This document shows positions 42,233 through 53,810 of a DNA stretch of 64,000 nucleotides, in pieces. Position 1 is the stretch's first letter. The number at the start of each line of letters is the position of its first letter. Origin of the DNA: Actinomadura luteofluorescens (GTDB taxonomy: Bacteria > Actinomycetota > Actinomycetes > Streptosporangiales > Streptosporangiaceae); NCBI RefSeq assembly GCF_013409365.1, contig NZ_JACCBA010000001.1:496001-560000 (forward strand), given 5' to 3'. The notes beneath the pieces were generated by a model. It worked only from the letters and a program-made list of their open reading frames with translations, did not search any database and was not told the origin of the DNA. The translations under genes were made by a program, and so were the position numbers.

Positions 42233-45200
42233 TCAACGTTCTTCGGTCAATGCCGTCAACAGCGTGTCCAGTCCGCCTTGGTCGAGTCCCGATTCGGGGA
42301 AATCGGAGGGGGTGTAGCCGCCGGCTCCCGGCCCGGTGCAGTGCGCGATCAGTCCGCGGAGGCTCGCGAGGGTCTCCTCGGCGAGCCGCTCGATCGTCCG
42401 GGCGCCGTAATGCGCCGCGCTGTAGGAGAAGGTGATGTCCAGATGCCCGTCGATGGTGATCGCGTCGACGTCGAGCAGGTGCGGGCGCGCGTTCTCCGGG
42501 TGGAAGGCGGGCGGCAGCGGTTCCGGTGCCCGCCGCAGCCGCAGCGCCGGTCCGTCATGGCCGCCCGGTTCCGTGTTCTCGCCGGCGATGGCGGTGTCGA
42601 ACTGCCCCAGGTAGTTGAAGCCGACGCGGGGCGCCGGCCGCGCCGCGAGGGTCGATGCGTGCACCGCGTGCAGGTAGCGCAGCAGACCGTAGCTCAACCC
42701 GTGATGCGGAACCGCGCGCAACTGCTCCTTGACCGCTTTGAGCGCCGCTTCGGGATCGTCGCCCGGGGGCAGGGTGAGCCTCACCGGTGCGATGGAGGTG
42801 AACCAGCCCAGCGTGCGGGACAGGTCCGCTCCGTCGACCAGGTGCTGTTCCCTGCCGTGTCCCTCCAGCCACAGCGACGCGTGATCCGACAGGGTCGACC
42901 GGGTCAGCGCCATCGTCAGCGCGGTGAGCAGCACGTCGTCGATGTGGGTCCGGTAGGCCCGCGGAACCTCGCGCAGCAGCAGCCGGGTGTCCTCCGCGTC
43001 CAGGCCGACCGTCGTCTGCTCGGTGTCCGCCTCGCGGGCGTGCTCCGGCGGATGCGGCAGGTCGGGCTCCGGACCGGCGGGGTCCACCGAGGTCTGGGAG
43101 AGCCAGAAATCCAGGTCGGCCTCTGTCTCGGGGCTGTGCGCCAGCTCGCCCAGGGCCCGTGACCAGGCGGAGATCGGCGTGGTCGCGGGTGCAAGGCGCA
43201 CCGGCGCTCCGGTGGCGGCCTGCCGGAACCCCGCGTGGAGATCGTCCAGCAGGATGCGCCAGGACACCCCGTCGATGATCAGGTGGTGGGCCAGCAGCGC
43301 CAGCCGGCGCCGGTCCGGCCGGCCGCCGTCGATCACCAGCACGCGCAGCAGGGGCGGGCTGCCCAGGTCGAACTCGGAGGCCGCCGCCAGCGCCTCGTCC
43401 AGCGCCGCGTCCCAGTCGTCGCGGCCTGCCACGTCGACCAGGGTGACCGCCGCGTCGGTCGCGGCGCGGTCGACGGCCCGCACCTCGGCGCGCCATCGGC
43501 CGTCCGCGCCGCTTCGCCCGAAGCGCAGGCGAAGCGCCTCGTTCCGGTCGACGAGGGCGGCGACCACGTCCCGCAGGTGCTCGGCGGTCCGGGCGCAGTC
43601 GGCGTCGGCGTCCAGCGCGAACAGCCATCCCTGGTTCCAGTGGCCCGGGCGGGCGAGGTCCTGCTCGAAGAAGCGGTGCTGGACGGGCGTGAGCGGCAGG
43701 TCGCCGGTGTCGGCGGCCGATCCCTTCCGGGCGCGCCGCACGCCGACGGGGCGGGTCATGGACTCGGCCACGGCGGCGAGTTCGCGGACGGTCTGCTTGT
43801 CGAAGAACTGCCGCGGCGTGATCCGCAGCCCCTCCTGGGCGGCCCGGGAGACCACCATGATGCTGAGGATCGAGTCGCCGCCGAGTTCGAAGAAGTTGTC
43901 CAGCGCGCCGACCCGGTCCACGCCGAGCACGTCGGCCCAGATCGCACTGAGGGTCTTCTCGGCCGGGTCGCGCGGCGGGACGAACTCCTGCGCCAGCTCG
44001 GGACGGACGCCGTCGGGAGCCGGCAGAAGCGCCCGGTCCACCTTGCCGTTCGCGGTCACTGGGAGGGTGTCGAGCCAGACGAACACGGCCGGGACCATGT
44101 AGTCGGGCAACCGCGCGGCGAGGTGGTCGCGCAGCTCTGAGACGGGGACCCGTTCGGCGTCCCGTGCCGGGAGCACGTAGGCCACGAGCCGCCGTGAGGA
44201 GGTGTTCTCCTGCTCCTGGGCCGTCACCACCACGTCGCGCACCGCGGGATGGCCGGAGAGCACCGCCTCGATCTCCCCCAGCTCGATGCGGAACCCGCGG
44301 ACCTTGACCTGGAAGTCGGCCCTGGCCACGAACTCCAGGGACCCGTCGGGCAGCCAGCGCACCAGGTCTCCCGTCCGGTACAGCCGGTCGCCGGTGCCGA
44401 ACGGGTCCGGGACGAACCGTTCCGCGGTCATGCCGGGTCGCGCCAGGTACCCGCGTGCCACGCCCGAGCCTCCGACGTACAGCTCGCCCGGGACGCCCAC
44501 GGGCACGGGGCGCAGTTCCCGGTCGAGCACGTAGCCCCGGGTTCCGGTCAGCGGCCGCCCGATGGGCACCCGGGCGACGTCGGAGCGGTCCGGCACCGGC
44601 CAGATCACGCACGACACCGACGTCTCGGTGGGGCCGTAGACGTTGGCGGCCTCGGCGTGGCAGACCTCGCGGAACGCGTTGACCAGGCCGGCCGGCAGCG
44701 CCTCGCCGGCGATCAGGACGAGCCTCAGGTGGTGGCCGAGCCGGCGTGCGGGGTCGACGAGCACGGTGTTGAGCAAGGACGGCACGTAGGACACGACGGT
44801 CACCTCGTGCTCGTCCATCACCTGGGCGAGGCGCTCGGGGTCCTTGGCGTCGGTGTCCGGCACCACCAGAGCGGCGCCGGTCAGGAACGGCCAGAAGACC
44901 TCCCAGACCGAGGCGTCGAATCCGACCGAGGTGCGCTGCGCGATCCGGTCGTCCGGTCCGATCGGGAACGTGCGCTGCATCCATCCCAGATGGTTGAGGA
45001 CGCCGCGGTGGGTGGCCATCACGCCCTTCGGACGGCCGGTCGAGCCCGAGGTGCAGATGATGTACAGCAGGTTGTCCGAGGACACGGCCGAAGCCGGAGG
45101 GGTGGACGGCGCGCGGTCGATCTCCTCCGCCTCGGCGTCCAGGTTCAGCACCCGCGCCGCGCCGTCCGGCGGCAGCCGGTCGGCGGCGCCGCCCCCCGTC

Positions 45201-46912
45201 AGGACGAGCCGCACGCCGGTATCGGCGATCAGGGAGGCGATGCGGGCCTGCGGGTACTCCGGGTCCAGGGGCACGTAGCAGCCGCCCGCCTTCACCACGG
45301 CCAGCAGCGCGACCAGCAGCTCGACCGAGCGTTCCAGGCATACGGCGACCGGCACGTCCGGGCCCACGCCCGCGGCGCGGAGGTGATGCGCGAGCCTGTT
45401 GACGCGGGCGTCGAACTGCCGGTAAGTCAGCCGCTGCTCTCCGCAGATCACCGCGAGCGCGTCGGGCCGCGTGCGGGCCTGTTCGTCGAGGAGTTCGGGA
45501 ACGGTGGCGCTGAGCAGTTCGGCCTCGCCTCCGTCCGCCCAGTCGCCCAGCAGCCGGTCTTCTTCCGCAGGGGTGAGCAGCCGCAGTCCCCCGACCGGCC
45601 GGTCCGGGTCGGCGGCGAGGCCGTCCGCGATCTCGGTGAGGAGCGTGCGGAGGTGCCCGAGCATGCGTTCCGCCGCCGGATCGGACAGGCGCCGCCGGTC
45701 GTGGTGGAGGCGCACTTCCAGGTCATCGGTCCCCGCCACGACGAGCGTCACAGGGTAATGGGGCCGTTCGTGAGCGCGGACGCCGGTGACGCTGAGGGGG
45801 TCGTCGGCGCCGAGCCACCCGGTGCGCACCGGGTAGTTCTCGAACGCGACGATGCTGTCGAACAGCGCGGTCCCCCCGGGGACGTCGCTCCAGCGCTGCA
45901 CCTGGGCGAGCGGGCTGTAGTCGTACCGCCGCCCGGCGGCGAGGTCCTTCTGCAGGGTGGCCAGCCACTCCAGGAGCGGTGCCGACTCGTCGACGCGGAC
46001 CCGGATCGGCAAGGTGGCGCTGAGCAGGCCCACCATCCGCTCGACGTCCGCCACCTGCGGCGGACGGGTGGACACCACCGAGCCGAACACCACGTCCCGC
46101 TGTCCGCTGTACCGGCTGAGCAGCAGCGCCCACGCGCCGTGGACGACCGTGCCGAGGGTGAGGTGCCGGCGCCTGGCCAGATCTTCCAGCCGTGACCGCA
46201 GCCCGTCCGGCATGACGTCGTCGATCTCGCCGAAGCCGGGCTCGCCCTGCGCCCCCGGATGGCCGACGGACAGCGGCGTGGGCTCGTGGAACCCGGCAAG
46301 ATGATCCCGCCAGTGCCGCTCCGCCGCGGCGAGGTCCTGCCGGTGCAGCCACGCCACGTACTCCCAGTACGGCGGGGCCGGCGCGGCCTCCTCCGCGTCT
46401 TCGCCGTCCGCTCGCCGGTACCGGCCGAACGCGTCGTCGACGACCAGATGGACCGACCAGCCGTCGAGCAGCAGGTGGTGGAAGGTCAGGACGAGCCACC
46501 AGTCCTCGTCCGTGAGCCGCACGAGCACCAGGCGCATCAACGGGGCGCGGGCGAGTTCGAACGGCCGCGAGCGGTCGTCGTCCAGCAGCGTGCGCAGCCC
46601 TCGCTCCCGCTCCTCGGGATGCGTCGCGCGCCAGTCCAGCTCCGTCCAGGGCACGGCGACGGAGGTCCGTACGGCCTGCAGGGGCTCGTCGGTCCCCTCC
46701 CAGACGAAGGCCGTGCGCAGCGCCGGATACCGGTCGGCCACCCACTGCCAGGAGTCGCGCAGGCGGGACGCGTCCAGCGGGCCGCGCAGCGTGAGCACGA
46801 TCTGGTTGACGTAGAACCCGGCGTCCGGGTCACCCACGCTGTGCAGCAGCATCCCCTGCTGCATCGCCGTGAGCGGGAAGACCTTTTCCACTGCACCGTT
46901 GTCGGTCATCAT
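42233..46912 (-). CDS. NRPS module C-A-T-E
   Basis: A 1559-residue NRPS. The C domain (about 10-450) starts with [13 protein letters not shown], the form typical of DCL condensation domains that accept a D-residue, and has HHLLLDG at about 147. The A domain (about 460-960) has [14 protein letters not shown] and NVYGPTETS; my alignment to GrsA gives pocket residues D-A-W-S-L-A-V-V-S, which I cannot assign to a substrate. The T domain has FFELGGDSI with Ser about 1012, the form that precedes epimerases. The E domain (about 1070-1530) has [18 protein letters not shown] and FNYLGQFD. There is no thioesterase. ATG 46912 overlaps the upstream stop (ATGA). It incorporates one D-configured residue. 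Confidence 0.93.
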   Translation of the reverse strand: MMTDNGAVEKVFPLTAMQQGMLLHSVGDPDAGFYVNQIVLTLRGPLDASRLRDSWQWVADRYPALRTAFVWEGTDEPLQAVRTSVAVPWTELDWRATHPEERERGLRTLLDDDRSRPFELARAPLMRLVLVRLTDEDWWLVLTFHHLLLDGWSVHLVVDDAFGRYRRADGEDAEEAAPAPPYWEYVAWLHRQDLAAAERHWRDHLAGFHEPTPLSVGHPGAQGEPGFGEIDDVMPDGLRSRLEDLARRRHLTLGTVVHGAWALLLSRYSGQRDVVFGSVVSTRPPQVADVERMVGLLSATLPIRVRVDESAPLLEWLATLQKDLAAGRRYDYSPLAQVQRWSDVPGGTALFDSIVAFENYPVRTGWLGADDPLSVTGVRAHERPHYPVTLVVAGTDDLEVRLHHDRRRLSDPAAERMLGHLRTLLTEIADGLAADPDRPVGGLRLLTPAEEDRLLGDWADGGEAELLSATVPELLDEQARTRPDALAVICGEQRLTYRQFDARVNRLAHHLRAAGVGPDVPVAVCLERSVELLVALLAVVKAGGCYVPLDPEYPQARIASLIADTGVRLVLTGGGAADRLPPDGAARVLNLDAEAEEIDRAPSTPPASAVSSDNLLYIICTSGSTGRPKGVMATHRGVLNHLGWMQRTFPIGPDDRIAQRTSVGFDASVWEVFWPFLTGAALVVPDTDAKDPERLAQVMDEHEVTVVSYVPSLLNTVLVDPARRLGHHLRLVLIAGEALPAGLVNAFREVCHAEAANVYGPTETSVSCVIWPVPDRSDVARVPIGRPLTGTRGYVLDRELRPVPVGVPGELYVGGSGVARGYLARPGMTAERFVPDPFGTGDRLYRTGDLVRWLPDGSLEFVARADFQVKVRGFRIELGEIEAVLSGHPAVRDVVVTAQEQENTSSRRLVAYVLPARDAERVPVSELRDHLAARLPDYMVPAVFVWLDTLPVTANGKVDRALLPAPDGVRPELAQEFVPPRDPAEKTLSAIWADVLGVDRVGALDNFFELGGDSILSIMVVSRAAQEGLRITPRQFFDKQTVRELAAVAESMTRPVGVRRARKGSAADTGDLPLTPVQHRFFEQDLARPGHWNQGWLFALDADADCARTAEHLRDVVAALVDRNEALRLRFGRSGADGRWRAEVRAVDRAATDAAVTLVDVAGRDDWDAALDEALAAASEFDLGSPPLLRVLVIDGGRPDRRRLALLAHHLIIDGVSWRILLDDLHAGFRQAATGAPVRLAPATTPISAWSRALGELAHSPETEADLDFWLSQTSVDPAGPEPDLPHPPEHAREADTEQTTVGLDAEDTRLLLREVPRAYRTHIDDVLLTALTMALTRSTLSDHASLWLEGHGREQHLVDGADLSRTLGWFTSIAPVRLTLPPGDDPEAALKAVKEQLRAVPHHGLSYGLLRYLHAVHASTLAARPAPRVGFNYLGQFDTAIAGENTEPGGHDGPALRLRRAPEPLPPAFHPENARPHLLDVDAITIDGHLDITFSYSAAHYGARTIERLAEETLASLRGLIAHCTGPGAGGYTPSDFPESGLDQGGLDTLLTALTEER

Positions 46913-49900
46913 GATCCTTCGCTGAGCCGGTCCTGCTCGCGCATGACGGCGAGGATGTAGTCGAAGGTGTCCCCGTCGACCCGGGTGACGGGGAACCGGT
47001 CGTCGCCGGGGGCGCCGGGGCCGCCCGGACGGTCCGGCCCGGACCATCGGGCGAGCCGGGCCAGGTCGGCGATGGTCTGCTTCTCGAAGAACTGCTGCGG
47101 CGTGATGTGCAGCCCCTCGCGGGCGACGCGGGAGACGACCATGATGCTGAGGATCGAGTCGCCGCCCAGCTCGAAGAAGTTGTCGAACACGCCGACGCGG
47201 TCCACCGCCAGGACGCGGGTCCAGGCCTCGGCCAGGACCTTCTCGGCGCGGTCGCGAGGTGGCACGAAACGGCCGCCCACCTGCTCCCGCGTGACCCCGG
47301 CCTCCGGCAGTGCCGCGCGGTCCACTTTTCCGCTCGCCGTGAGCGGCAGGGACGCCAGCCACTTGAAGGCCGACGGGACCATGTACTCCGGCAGCCGGGC
47401 GGCCAGGAACTCCCGCAGGCCCGCGACGGGGACCGCGGGTCCGTCGCCCGCCGGTACCAGATGCGCGACGAGGCGCGTCGTGCCGGCGCCGTCCCGCCGG
47501 GTCGTGACGACCGCGTCGCGGACGGCGGGGTGCTCGGCCAGCGCGGCCTCGATCTCGCCGAGTTCGATGCGCAGGCCCCGCACCTTGACCTGGAAGTCGG
47601 CCCGGCCGAGGAACTCCAGTTCCCCGTCCGGCAGCCGGCGGACCCGGTCACCGGTGCGGTACAGGCGCTCGCCGTCGCCGGTGAAGGGGTCGGGGACGAA
47701 CCGTTCGGCGGTCGTTCCCGGCCGGTTCAGGTAGCCGCGACCGACCTGGACGCCGCCGAGGCACAGCTCCCCTGGCACCCCCACCGGGACCCGCTGGCCG
47801 TCGCCGTCGAGCACCTCGGTTCGCGTGTTGCTGACCGGCCGGCCGATCGGGACCGTCCGGTCGGCGGGGCCGCAGGGATGCCAGGTGACGTCGATCGTCG
47901 CCTCGGTCGGCCCGTACAGGTTGTGCAGGTCGGTGCCGGGCAGGACTTCGGCGAAGCGCCGCGCCAGCTCGGCCGGGAGGGCCTCACCGGAACAGATCAC
48001 CCGCCGCAGGCCGGCGGGGCGGCCGAGATCCCGCACCCGGTCCAGGAACGGGTTGAGCATGCTCGGCACGAAGTGCACGGTCTGTACACCCGCACCGGTG
48101 ATGAGTTCGAGGAGGCGGTCCGGGTCGCGATGCCGTCCCGGCTCGGCGACGATCAGGCCCGCCCCGGCCGTGAGCGGCCAGAGAAGCTCCCACACCGACA
48201 CGTCGAACGTGAACGGCGTCTTGTGCAGGACGCGGTCCCGCGGGCCGAGCGGGAAGGTCTCCTGCATCCAGTGCAGCCGGTTCACCAGGCTCCGGTGGCT
48301 GATACCGACGCCTTTCGGACGGCCCGTCGAGCCGGACGTGTAGATGACGTAGGCGAGCTCGTCCCCGGCCTCGATGCCGTCGTCCACGAACGCCGGCGAG
48401 CCGGCCTCCGGGGGCGTGTCGAGATCCGCCTCGTCCCAGCACAGCACCCTCGCGCCGGTGCCGGCGAGGTCGCCGGCGAGGGCGTCGGAGGTCAGGACGA
48501 CGGCGGCGCCCGAGTCCGTGAGGACGAATCGCCGGCGGGACACCGGATGATCGGGATCCACGGGGAGGTACGCACCGCCGGCCGCGAGGACGGCGTGCAC
48601 CGCGATCACCAGTTCCACGCCGCGGTGCAGGCACACTCCGACCACGCTCTCCGGGCCGACGCCGGTGCGGCGCAACCGCGCGGCCAGCCGCTCGACCGCG
48701 GAGGCGAACTCGCGATAGGTGATCCGGCGCTCGCCGAACCCGACCGCGAGCGCCTCCGGCGAACGCGCCGCCTGCTCGGCCACCAGGTTCGGCACGCGGA
48801 CGCGCCGGTGAGCGCGGCCGGTGCGGTTCCATTCCGCGATCCGGGCGTGCTCCCCGGCGGTGAGCATGGGGAGCGTCGCCACCGGGCGGTCCGGCTCGGC
48901 CACCGCGGCGGCCAGCAGCGTCAGCAGGTGGCCGGTGAGCCGCTCGACGGTGTCCGCCGTGAACAGGTCCGCGTCGTACTCGAACACGCCGCGCAGCCGG
49001 TCGGCGTCCTCGACCAGGTAGAGCGCCAGGTCGAACTTCGACGTTCCGGTGTCCGGCGGGAAGAGCTCCTCGGCCCGCCCGGCGGCCCCCTCCAGCGGCG
49101 CCGCGTCCTGGAGGGTCAGCATCACCTGGAAGAGGGGGTTGTGCGCCATGCTCCGCCGCGGCGCCAGCTCCTCGACGAGCCGTTCGAACGGCATCTCCTG
49201 GTGGGCGTAGGCGCGCAGGCAGGTGCGGCGGACCCGGTCCAGCAGCCGGCGGAACGACGGCCGGCCGGCGACGTCGGTGCGCAGCACCAGGGTGTTGGCG
49301 AAGAACCCCGCCAGTTCCTCGACATCGGGGGACGGCCGGCCGGCGACCGGAGCGCCGACCACGACGTCCGACTGGCCGGACCAGCGGGACAGGACGGCGG
49401 TGAATCCGGCGAGCAGCGTCATGAACAGCGTCGCGCCCTCGGCCGCGCCCAGACTCCGCAACCCGGCGAGCACCGCCGGAGGGACGTCCACGTCGTGGCG
49501 GGCTCCGCGATGGGCCTGGACCCGCGGTCGCGGTCGATCGGTCGGCAGTTCCAGGAGTTGCGGCGCCCCGGCGAGTTCGCCCGTCCAGAAGCCCATCAGT
49601 TCCGCCTGCCGCTCGCCGGTCAGCGACTCGCGCTGCCAGGCGGCGAAGTCGGCGAACCGCACCGGCAGCGGCGCCGGGGTCTCGGAGGCGAGGAGGCGGA
49701 GCAGATCACGCAGCAGCACGCCGCCCGACCAGCCGTCGGTGATGAGGTGGTGCAGGGTGAGACCGAGCACGTGATCTGTCTCGGACAGGCGGATCAGGCA
49801 GGCCCGCCACAGCGGTGCCGTGTCCAGGTCGAACAGGCGCCGTGACTCGGCGTCCAGCAGGCGGCGCGCCCTGGCGAGCGGATCCTCCGGGCTCGCGGCC

Positions 49901-52770
49901 TGCGGTTCCGTTCCGTCGAGCTCGATCTCCTTGAGCTCGACGTCGACGGACTCGTGCACCGTCTGGAACGGCCTGCCGTCCACCGCCGTGATCGAGGTGC
50001 GCAGGACTTCGTGGCGCTCGGCCAGCTCGGTCAGCGCGGTGCGCAGCCCGGCCGTGTCCAGCGCGCCCCGCAGCCGCACGGCCACGGGGACGTTGTAGGT
50101 GGCCTGACCGGGTTGCAGCTGCTCAAGGACCCAGAGACGTTCCTGGGAGAAGGACGTCTGGAGCGGCCCGCCATCGCGCGGCCTCCGGCGCAGTTCGGGG
50201 AGGGCGGCGGTGGCCTCGTGGCGTCCGAGCGCCGCGCGAACGGCGCTCGCGGCCCCTGCGACGGTCGCCTCCTCGAACAGTTCGGCGATCCCCAGGTCGA
50301 CGCCGAAGACGTCCCGTATCCGGGTGAGCAGCCGTACCGCGAGGATCGAGTTGCCGCTCAGCGCGAAGAAGTTGTCGAACACGCCGAAGCGGTCGGTCCG
50401 CAGTACCTCGGCCCAGAGCCCGGCCACCGCGCGCTCGATGTCGTCCCGAGGAGGGACGGAGTCCTCCGGCGGCTGCCCGTCCACCGTCTCGGGAACCGGT
50501 AGCGCCTGCCGGTCGATCTTCCCGTTGGGCGTCACGGGAAGCGCGTCCAGCAGCACGATCGCCGCCGGCACCATGTAGTCGGGCAACCGGGAGGCCGCGA
50601 ACCGCCGCAATTCCGCCGGGCTGGGCCGCTCCGCCGCCGCGGGCACCAGATAGCCCACCAGCCGCCGCGAGTCGGGACCGTGGTCCTCCCGCACCGTCAC
50701 GACCGCTTCGCGCACGCCGGGATGCCGGGTCAGCGCGGCCTCGATCTCGCCGGGTTCGACGCGGAACCCGCGTATCTTCACCTGGAAGTCGGCCCTGCCG
50801 ACGAAGTCCAGGGTGCCGTTGCGCGCCCACCGCACGAGGTCTCCCGTCCGGTACAGCCGGCCGCCCCCGCGCTGGAACGGGTCCGGCACGAACCGCTCCG
50901 CGGTCAGTCCCGGCCGCCCGGCGTAGCCTCGGCCGACCCCGGTGCCGCCGAGGTAGAGCTCGCCGACGACCCCGGCGGGCACCGGCTGCATCTCGCCGTC
51001 GACGACGTGGGCCCGCATCCCCGGGACCGGCCGGCCGATGGTCGCGATCGGGCCGGCCGTGCCGTCCGGCGGCGCGTCGATCACGGCGTGGCACTGGTCG
51101 TCGCTGCATTCGGTGAGGCCATAGGTGTTGAGCAGGGGGACGCCGGGATGCAGGGCGAGCCACCTGTGGACGAGGTCGCCGGGCAGGGCGTCACCCGTGG
51201 GCACCAGCCAGCGCAGTCCCTCCAGCCGCGACGCGGCATCACCGGCGAGCATCATGCTGATCGCCGCGGGCACGGCCTGGAGCACGCTCACCCCGCCGGC
51301 GCTCACCTCTTCGGCGAGCCGTTCGGGGTCCTCCAGGGCCTCGTCGGGCACCACGTGCACCCGCCCGCCGATCGTCAGGGGCGCGAGGCACTGCCACACC
51401 ACCACGTCGAAGGTGGCCGGCCCGTTCTGGGCGAGCACGTCCCCCGGTCCCATGCCCAGGTCGCGGATCTTGGCGGTCATGTGCGTGACCAGGCCGCGGT
51501 GGAGGACGCCCGCTCCCTTCGGCGCGCCGGTGGTGCCGGAGGTGAACATGACGTAGGCCAGGGCGTCGGGGAGGCAGCGGGCCGGAGGATCGTCGGCGGG
51601 CCGGTCGAGGTGGGCCTCCGGGCCGATGTCGACGCAGAAGGGGCGCCGGTCGTCCGGCACCTCGGCCGTCGCGCCGGTGAGGGCCGCGCGGCCCGCCGCG
51701 TCGCCCAGCACCACGCCGCAGCCGCTCTGGGCGATGATGTAGCGCAGCCGGTCGGCCGGCTGGTCCGGACTGAGCGGGACGAACGCTCCGCCTGCCTTGA
51801 GCGTGGCGAGCATCCCCGTGATGAAGTCGGGGCCTCGCCTGGCCATGAGACCGACGGTCATCTCGGCGCCGGTCCCCGGCTCGCGCGACCATTGCTCGCG
51901 CAGCCGATGCGCCAGCCGGTTGGCGCGCGCGTTGAGTTCCGCGTAGCTGAGCCGTTCGGAGCCGCTGCTGACGGCGACGGCCTCCGGGGTGCGGGCCGCC
52001 TGGGCTTCGAACAGCGCCGGCAGGCAGTCCTCCGGACGGTCGACGGTCACCGGGCCCGGTCCGCCGTCGGCCCAGCCGGCCAGCAGCCTCTGCTCGGACG
52101 CGGTCAGCAGCGGCAGGACGGTCACCGGCCGGTCCGGTTCGGCGGCGGCCCCCGCCAGCAAAGTGCTCAGGCTGCCGGCCAGCCGCTGGGCAGTGTCCCT
52201 GTCGAAGACGGCTGCGTTGTAGTCCAGTGCGCCGCTGAGCGCGTTCTCGTGCTCCGCGAATCGCAGAGCCAGATCCAGTGCCGTCCCCGCGGGGCCCCTG
52301 CCCGGCGTCGCCGGGGTGTCCGACTCGTCGTCCAGCGTCAGCGACACCTGGAACACCGGATGGTGGGCGGAGCCCGGCGGCAGCTCCAATGCCTCCACCA
52401 GGGAGTCGAAGGGGAGGTCGGCGTGCGCGTTCGCCCGTTCCCACGTCCGCCGCAGCCGCCCCACCACCTGGCGGAACGACGGGCGGCCCGAGAGGTCCGC
52501 GCGTATCGGCATCGGCGAACCCACCACGACGTCCGCGAGTCCGGACCATCGCGCCATGACGACGGAGAAGGCGGCCAGCAGCGGGACGAGGAGCGTCGTC
52601 TCCTCAGCGGTGGCCAGGTTCCTCAAGGAGGCCAGGGTCTCCCCCGGCACCTCGACGGGCAGCCGCCCGGTTCGATGGGACGCCGCGTCGCGGGGCCGGT
52701 CGGCCGGGAGCGTCAGGACCTCGGGCGCGCCGGAGAGCTCCTCGCGCCAGAAAGCGACGAGCGGGACCAT
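46909..52770 (-). CDS. NRPS, half-C-A-T-C-A-T (second A predicted Ser)
   Basis: A 1953-residue NRPS. ATG 52770 has a near-perfect AAGGAGG ribosome site, yet the protein starts in the middle of a C domain ([14 protein letters not shown]), so the N-terminal lobe with the HHxxxDG motif is absent. A1 (core [14 protein letters not shown], about residue 410) gives pocket D-V-W-Q-V-T-T-D-D. T1 is FFALSGNSI (Ser about 806). C2 is an LCL-type domain ([21 protein letters not shown] about 1008). A2 ([10 protein letters not shown] about 1477) gives D-V-W-H-I-S-L-I-D, which closely matches serine codes. T2 is FFELGGDSI (about 1870), of the pre-epimerase type, but only a short tail follows. The gene is 59 bases downstream of the Dap-synthase-like gene. 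Confidence 0.92.
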   Translation of the reverse strand: MVPLVAFWREELSGAPEVLTLPADRPRDAASHRTGRLPVEVPGETLASLRNLATAEETTLLVPLLAAFSVVMARWSGLADVVVGSPMPIRADLSGRPSFRQVVGRLRRTWERANAHADLPFDSLVEALELPPGSAHHPVFQVSLTLDDESDTPATPGRGPAGTALDLALRFAEHENALSGALDYNAAVFDRDTAQRLAGSLSTLLAGAAAEPDRPVTVLPLLTASEQRLLAGWADGGPGPVTVDRPEDCLPALFEAQAARTPEAVAVSSGSERLSYAELNARANRLAHRLREQWSREPGTGAEMTVGLMARRGPDFITGMLATLKAGGAFVPLSPDQPADRLRYIIAQSGCGVVLGDAAGRAALTGATAEVPDDRRPFCVDIGPEAHLDRPADDPPARCLPDALAYVMFTSGTTGAPKGAGVLHRGLVTHMTAKIRDLGMGPGDVLAQNGPATFDVVVWQCLAPLTIGGRVHVVPDEALEDPERLAEEVSAGGVSVLQAVPAAISMMLAGDAASRLEGLRWLVPTGDALPGDLVHRWLALHPGVPLLNTYGLTECSDDQCHAVIDAPPDGTAGPIATIGRPVPGMRAHVVDGEMQPVPAGVVGELYLGGTGVGRGYAGRPGLTAERFVPDPFQRGGGRLYRTGDLVRWARNGTLDFVGRADFQVKIRGFRVEPGEIEAALTRHPGVREAVVTVREDHGPDSRRLVGYLVPAAAERPSPAELRRFAASRLPDYMVPAAIVLLDALPVTPNGKIDRQALPVPETVDGQPPEDSVPPRDDIERAVAGLWAEVLRTDRFGVFDNFFALSGNSILAVRLLTRIRDVFGVDLGIAELFEEATVAGAASAVRAALGRHEATAALPELRRRPRDGGPLQTSFSQERLWVLEQLQPGQATYNVPVAVRLRGALDTAGLRTALTELAERHEVLRTSITAVDGRPFQTVHESVDVELKEIELDGTEPQAASPEDPLARARRLLDAESRRLFDLDTAPLWRACLIRLSETDHVLGLTLHHLITDGWSGGVLLRDLLRLLASETPAPLPVRFADFAAWQRESLTGERQAELMGFWTGELAGAPQLLELPTDRPRPRVQAHRGARHDVDVPPAVLAGLRSLGAAEGATLFMTLLAGFTAVLSRWSGQSDVVVGAPVAGRPSPDVEELAGFFANTLVLRTDVAGRPSFRRLLDRVRRTCLRAYAHQEMPFERLVEELAPRRSMAHNPLFQVMLTLQDAAPLEGAAGRAEELFPPDTGTSKFDLALYLVEDADRLRGVFEYDADLFTADTVERLTGHLLTLLAAAVAEPDRPVATLPMLTAGEHARIAEWNRTGRAHRRVRVPNLVAEQAARSPEALAVGFGERRITYREFASAVERLAARLRRTGVGPESVVGVCLHRGVELVIAVHAVLAAGGAYLPVDPDHPVSRRRFVLTDSGAAVVLTSDALAGDLAGTGARVLCWDEADLDTPPEAGSPAFVDDGIEAGDELAYVIYTSGSTGRPKGVGISHRSLVNRLHWMQETFPLGPRDRVLHKTPFTFDVSVWELLWPLTAGAGLIVAEPGRHRDPDRLLELITGAGVQTVHFVPSMLNPFLDRVRDLGRPAGLRRVICSGEALPAELARRFAEVLPGTDLHNLYGPTEATIDVTWHPCGPADRTVPIGRPVSNTRTEVLDGDGQRVPVGVPGELCLGGVQVGRGYLNRPGTTAERFVPDPFTGDGERLYRTGDRVRRLPDGELEFLGRADFQVKVRGLRIELGEIEAALAEHPAVRDAVVTTRRDGAGTTRLVAHLVPAGDGPAVPVAGLREFLAARLPEYMVPSAFKWLASLPLTASGKVDRAALPEAGVTREQVGGRFVPPRDRAEKVLAEAWTRVLAVDRVGVFDNFFELGGDSILSIMVVSRVAREGLHITPQQFFEKQTIADLARLARWSGPDRPGGPGAPGDDRFPVTRVDGDTFDYILAVMREQDRLSEGS

Positions 52771-52829
52771 CTCGACCTCCTTGCTGCGTTGGACCGGCGG
52801 GCGGCCGGGCGGCCGGCCGGGCACCGGCC

Positions 52830-53810
52830 TCACGAGCGGCTCAGCGGGCGCCGCGGGGGCGACCAGTCGAATCTCGGTTCGGCGGGGGCGTCCGCGGAGA
52901 GCAGGTCGAGATACCGCTCGCCGCGGTCCGGCAGGAGGGTCAGCACCCGCACCGGGCGAGGCAGCCGCGGCAGGATCTGCCGCAGCCCGGCCACGACGGC
53001 CCCGGACGAGCCCCCGGCGAGGATCCCCTCGGAGTGCAGCAGCTCGTGGCAGCCCTGGACGGCCTGCTCGTCGTCGACGAGGACCACGTCGTCGATCTCG
53101 TCCCGGCACAGGATCTCGGGGACGCGGCCCGCCCCGATGCCGGGCACCCGGCGCGGGGCCGGCGGATGACCGAAGATCACCGAGCCGACGGCGTCCACGG
53201 CGACGGCCCGCAGCCGCGGGTACTCGGCGCGCAGCGCCCGGGTGACGCCGTGGATCGTCCCCGTGGTGCTCACCGCCATGACCACGCAGTCCAGCGGCCC
53301 GTCGACGTCGGCGAGGATCTCCTGCCCGGTGGACTCCGCGTGCGCCTTCCAGTTCAGCCGGTTCGCGTACTGGTTGATCCACACGGACCCCGGCACGGTG
53401 CCGACGATCTCCCGGACCCTGCGCAGCCGCTGCTCCAGGTAGCCGCCGCTGCCGTCGCCCTCGCTCACCATGTCGACGCGCGCGCCGTACCGGTGCAGCA
53501 GGTGGAGGTTCGTGGCGGTGATGTGCGGGTCGACGACCACCGTCAGCGCCAGGCGGTGGATCCGGCACACCATCGCCAGCGCGATGCCGAAGTTGCCCGA
53601 GGTGCTCTCGACCAGGTGCGAGTCGGGGGCGATGGCGCCGCTCCGCAGGCCCTCCTCGATGATGTGCCGGGCCGGGCGGTCCTTGACGCTGCCGCCGGGG
53701 TTGAGCATCTCCAGCTTGGCGAGGACCTCGACGCCGGGCTCGTCGAACAGCCGGCGCAGCGCGACGATCGGCGTGCGCCCGATGCAGCCGAGCACTGATT
53801 CGTGGATCAC
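52830..53810 (-). CDS. sbnA: SbnA-like N-(2-amino-2-carboxyethyl)-glutamate synthase
   Basis: A 326-residue PLP enzyme of the cysteine-synthase fold. The cofactor Lys is in [15 protein letters not shown] (about residue 44). Sequence landmarks ([58 protein letters not shown]) agree closely with SbnA of staphyloferrin B biosynthesis and relatives such as VioB, which join O-phosphoserine and glutamate as the first step to 2,3-diaminopropionate. The partner dehydrogenase SbnB is not in this window. GTG 53810 overlaps the stop of the preceding NRPS gene (GTGA). It supplies Dap or a derived residue to the peptide. Confidence 0.9.
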   Translation of the reverse strand: MIHESVLGCIGRTPIVALRRLFDEPGVEVLAKLEMLNPGGSVKDRPARHIIEEGLRSGAIAPDSHLVESTSGNFGIALAMVCRIHRLALTVVVDPHITATNLHLLHRYGARVDMVSEGDGSGGYLEQRLRRVREIVGTVPGSVWINQYANRLNWKAHAESTGQEILADVDGPLDCVVMAVSTTGTIHGVTRALRAEYPRLRAVAVDAVGSVIFGHPPAPRRVPGIGAGRVPEILCRDEIDDVVLVDDEQAVQGCHELLHSEGILAGGSSGAVVAGLRQILPRLPRPVRVLTLLPDRGERYLDLLSADAPAEPRFDWSPPRRPLSRS

